From Burhinus oedicnemus (taxonomy: Eukaryota; Chordata; Aves; Charadriiformes; Burhinidae), in NCBI GenBank assembly GCA_008921705.1, contig VFFE01007767.1, positions 1 through 64,000 on the forward strand: 64,000 nt of DNA. The letters run 5' to 3'. Numbering within the stretch: position 1 is the stretch's first letter; each line of letters starts with the position of its first letter. A program made the translations under genes and the position numbers. The notes below the pieces were generated by a model that was not told the origin of the DNA, ran no database searches, and worked only from the letters and a program-made list of their open reading frames with translations. Positions 61,303-64,000 of the stretch are shown in pieces.

Positions 61303-64000
61303 ATCAATATCCTAAGATGTATTATTCTACCTGTACTGGCCTAGACTTCAGACATTCGTTCCCATAAATAGATAAACTCAAGATGTGTTGTACTTTGGAG
61401 TTTGATGTAAAGCTTCTGGATGAAGCTTGTCTATATGCTTACCTCACCTTCCCACACTCACATGTGTACGCAGACACACACACACGCAAACATCAGCCTA
61501 CCTTTGCAAGGAAGACCTCAGTTCCCACTGTGCACTCTGCATATCTTTAGCGCTTCACATCCAGAAAATGCTCTGCAGTGATGATGGTAGATAATGGTAT
61601 TTTGTGGTGCTTTGAACAGCAGCACCATTGTCTGTTTACTGTGGCATTTTCAGGCTGTGCTGTAGAAAGAGGTAAAGGTAAAGCTGGATTCTCCCACGAC
61701 AGTGCACTACAGTCCACTGATAAGCCAGAGGTGCGAGATGTTGCAGGAATGTCTAGTTTAACATATTAAGGACTTGATCTGTATTGTTAGTCATCAAATA
61801 TTTGTTCATCTGTTTTCTTGCAATAACAGATTTGTGCATTATCAAGCTGTCTACTATGGGTGCTGTCTAATCACAAAGGAACACAAGGGTTTTTCTACTT
61901 ATTTGTATATATGCAAATATGTTCCTACAAAGTTATTGAAAAGCAGGTTTTAGAGACAAGTTGTAATTCAGATTTTGGTGCTATATAAACAACCTAGAAG
62001 AATATATATATTTATAAAATAAATGAAATATAATCAACTATAGATAAAAGTTTTAAACAGGTCAGAAAAATGTTGTCAGGATAGTAAACACTTCGTTTTT
62101 CGAAATGTCAGCTAGGAGCTCTGAGATACTTGTGCTGGAAGGAGTGTTGGAGCAGCAGGCATTAGCGAGGGCTAATGGAAGGGAAGGGAAAAAGGAACTG
62201 ACAGGTAAAGGAAATTATTCTTCTTGAAGTGTCCCTTGATTTTCATTGGAAGAAAATAATTAGCAATGATGGTAGTAGAAATGATAGGAGGAAGCCAGCA
62301 GGTAAGGATTTTTTTGAGAGGCTTTACTGACTAGAATACCTTCTTTAGTGATTACTGATTTGGCAAAAGCTAGGGAATATAAATTCAGCAACTCTTACTG
62401 GTTAAGCAAAAACTCCAAAAGGCAAGGTATGGGTACTATTTTTGTTTTTAAAGGCTTAGACATTTTCTTAGGTATAGAAAATTATAGCCAGGATCCTTTT
62501 TTCTTTATGAATAATCATCAATCTTCCTCAGTTTGAGTAATCCACCACAAAAAGACAGGCAGAATTTTCTATTGTCTTATTTCTTAGTGGTAGGTCTTTG
62601 GGGTTCTCCTAAAATGTCCTGGCAAGGTGTATCTGATCTGGACAAAAGCGGAGGTTTCTGAGTTTTCTGGGGTGTCTATGATAATGAGTTGCACAAATCA
62701 TAAGACTGTTTGATCTGAAATATGGTACCTCTGTAGATCCAGCTCACACACAGATTTACCGGGCTAAAAGGTTAGGCATTCAAAATGCCAATCTGTTTTG
62801 CATTCTTAAACATTAACTCTTCCTTGAATTCTCTGAAGTTAAGCAGCAGGTTTTGTCCAGAAAGAAGAACAGAATCAAACTGGAGGACGGCCTTCTGTGC
62901 TTGGTTTCTGTTGCTGATTATTTCTTTTTATATTAATAATGTTGATGTCAACTCTGAGCAGTTTGCCGCAAAGAATCCCAAGCTGTGAAGAATGGCTAGT
63001 ACATTGCTTAACTTAAATTTAATTATCTTTTCCTACTGAAGCAGACAAGAAGATCATCAATACGCATCAGAAAGTATATAGCACAGTACAATAGTAATCT
63101 CTGAAAGGTCAATGTTTTATCTTTTTGCCATATTGTCAAGTTCTTCACAAATCAGCATAAGTGATCATCATAACTGATCATCAAAAAGCTCCTAGTGCAG
63201 AGAAACAAATTGATTGATCTCATTTAGAGAAGTGAGAATTTTTCCTGAAAATAAGGAAGCTAATGAGAAAGTTCATTCTAATTAAAGTCTGTGAAGCATT
63301 AGCTAATGAAAATGCAAGTATCTATTATTTTTCTTGCCTTTCACTGTGTTCACATTCTGTAAATCTTACCTTACTACAAAACTTTTTCGACTAGAAAGTT
63401 TTTAGAAGTCACATTTCACATAAGAAATGTCAGTTGCTCCAGCATAGCTTGGAATGCCCTTTGGGGATTTTCCAGCTCAGGCTGGTGGTGCCTCAAGCTT
63501 ATGGTCAAGCTTATTTTTCAAGAGGATTGATGGCTGGGGACTGTTGGGAAATTGCTTTCTTCTTCTTTCCCAGTGTAGGGTATAGAATCACCTGCCATTT
63601 AGAATAATTTCCCATAAAGTACCTTTGGAAATGTAGATGAATAATGGGCAGGGAAGAAGAGTGAGGATTTTATGTTGTGCGTATATCAAGGCTTTTTCCA
63701 TCTTAATAAAATCATAAGTACATTGGGTCTTTTCCTTAGCATGTGAACTTGAGGGCTGATTGCTGGGTCTATTCATATGTCGCAGTCATAGCCTTTATAC
63801 TCTTCACAGTCTTTATTTGCTCATACGTTTCACTTACAGTAATAAATACCATTAATAAAACCCATTGTGCTTATAAAGAAAAGATTTTCTGAAACTTTAG
63901 GTATAGCTGCTGTTAGTATAATACTGTGTTCTGAGAAATCACCCATGGAGCAGTAGTCACATGGCAGTCTATTGCCTTTCAAGCTTAGTTATAAAGTTCC
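61303..64000. other. Intronic DNA, nothing recognised
   Basis: AT-rich sequence with a short AC microsatellite (61474-61485). Frames up to 67 codons without recognisable features. Confidence 0.55.

Larger units (their letters stand above)
18443..64000 (+). other. PLXDC2: Start of a very long intron 1 (inferred)
   Basis: From the GTAAGC donor to the right edge no further exon could be recognised. Open frames are short, lack domain signatures, and where long they fall in CR1 or in the CpG island. PLXDC2 is known for a very large first intron, so the remaining 45.5 kb is best read as intron 1. Recognised repeats and islands within it are listed separately; stretches not listed (for example 36.1-47.5 kb and 52.7-59.9 kb) show nothing I can name. 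Confidence 0.6.

Noticed and set aside
60903..61367. 154-codon plus-strand open frame
   Set aside because: Antisense to the CR1 5'UTR and ORF1 region; GC-rich chance frame.
1..64000. tRNA, rRNA, CRISPR array, operon or prokaryotic mobile elements
   Set aside because: None seen; composition and repeats are those of a vertebrate nuclear genome.

Overview
This is vertebrate nuclear DNA, most likely from a bird. The background is AT-rich and gene-poor with no prokaryotic gene organisation. Its repeats are typical of birds: CR1 (chicken repeat 1) LINE fragments on both strands and of very different ages, one avian-type endogenous-retrovirus LTR, and a few very old MIR-type SINE relics. Two runs of exactly 20 N (18303-18322 and 60724-60743) look like assembly-gap placeholders, not measured gap lengths.

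Only one protein-coding gene can be supported. Directly right of the first gap, a CpG island carries an ATG in a good Kozak context. It is followed by 36 codons of signal-peptide character and a clean splice donor (CDS 18334-18442, + strand). The peptide resembles, from memory, the N-terminus of PLXDC2 (plexin domain containing 2, TEM7R), a single-pass membrane protein whose gene has a very large first intron. If that is right, 1-18.3 kb is upstream intergenic DNA with proximal regulatory sequence at about 17.8-18.2 kb. The core promoter and 5'UTR would then be lost in the gap, and 18443-64000 would be the beginning of intron 1. The lack of any second recognisable exon in 45 kb fits this.

Layout: 1-352, ERV LTR on the minus strand running off the left edge; 353-17.8 kb, intergenic with a MIR (5.65 kb), a CR1 (7.15-7.55 kb) and a motif cluster with a hairpin (14.75-14.88 kb); 17.8-18.3 kb, homeodomain-type repeats and an A-rich microsatellite; 18.3-19.2 kb, CpG island with exon 1; 19.2-64 kb, intronic DNA. 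The intronic part holds a small GC-rich island with a CTCF-like core (21.1 kb), ancient CR1 copies (23.8-24.3, 47.6 and 51.9-52.6 kb), MIR relics (28.0 and 32.9 kb) and a 104-bp imperfect palindrome (34.6 kb). It also holds a comparatively young minus-strand CR1 (about 60.0-61.3 kb) whose 5' and 3' ends lie on either side of the second N gap.

I found no novel biological system. The most useful observations concern what the two gaps conceal, the CTCF-like island, the regulatory-looking hairpin and direct repeats upstream of the gene, and the structure of the CR1 5' region. Family assignments come from recognising consensus patterns by eye; no search was run.
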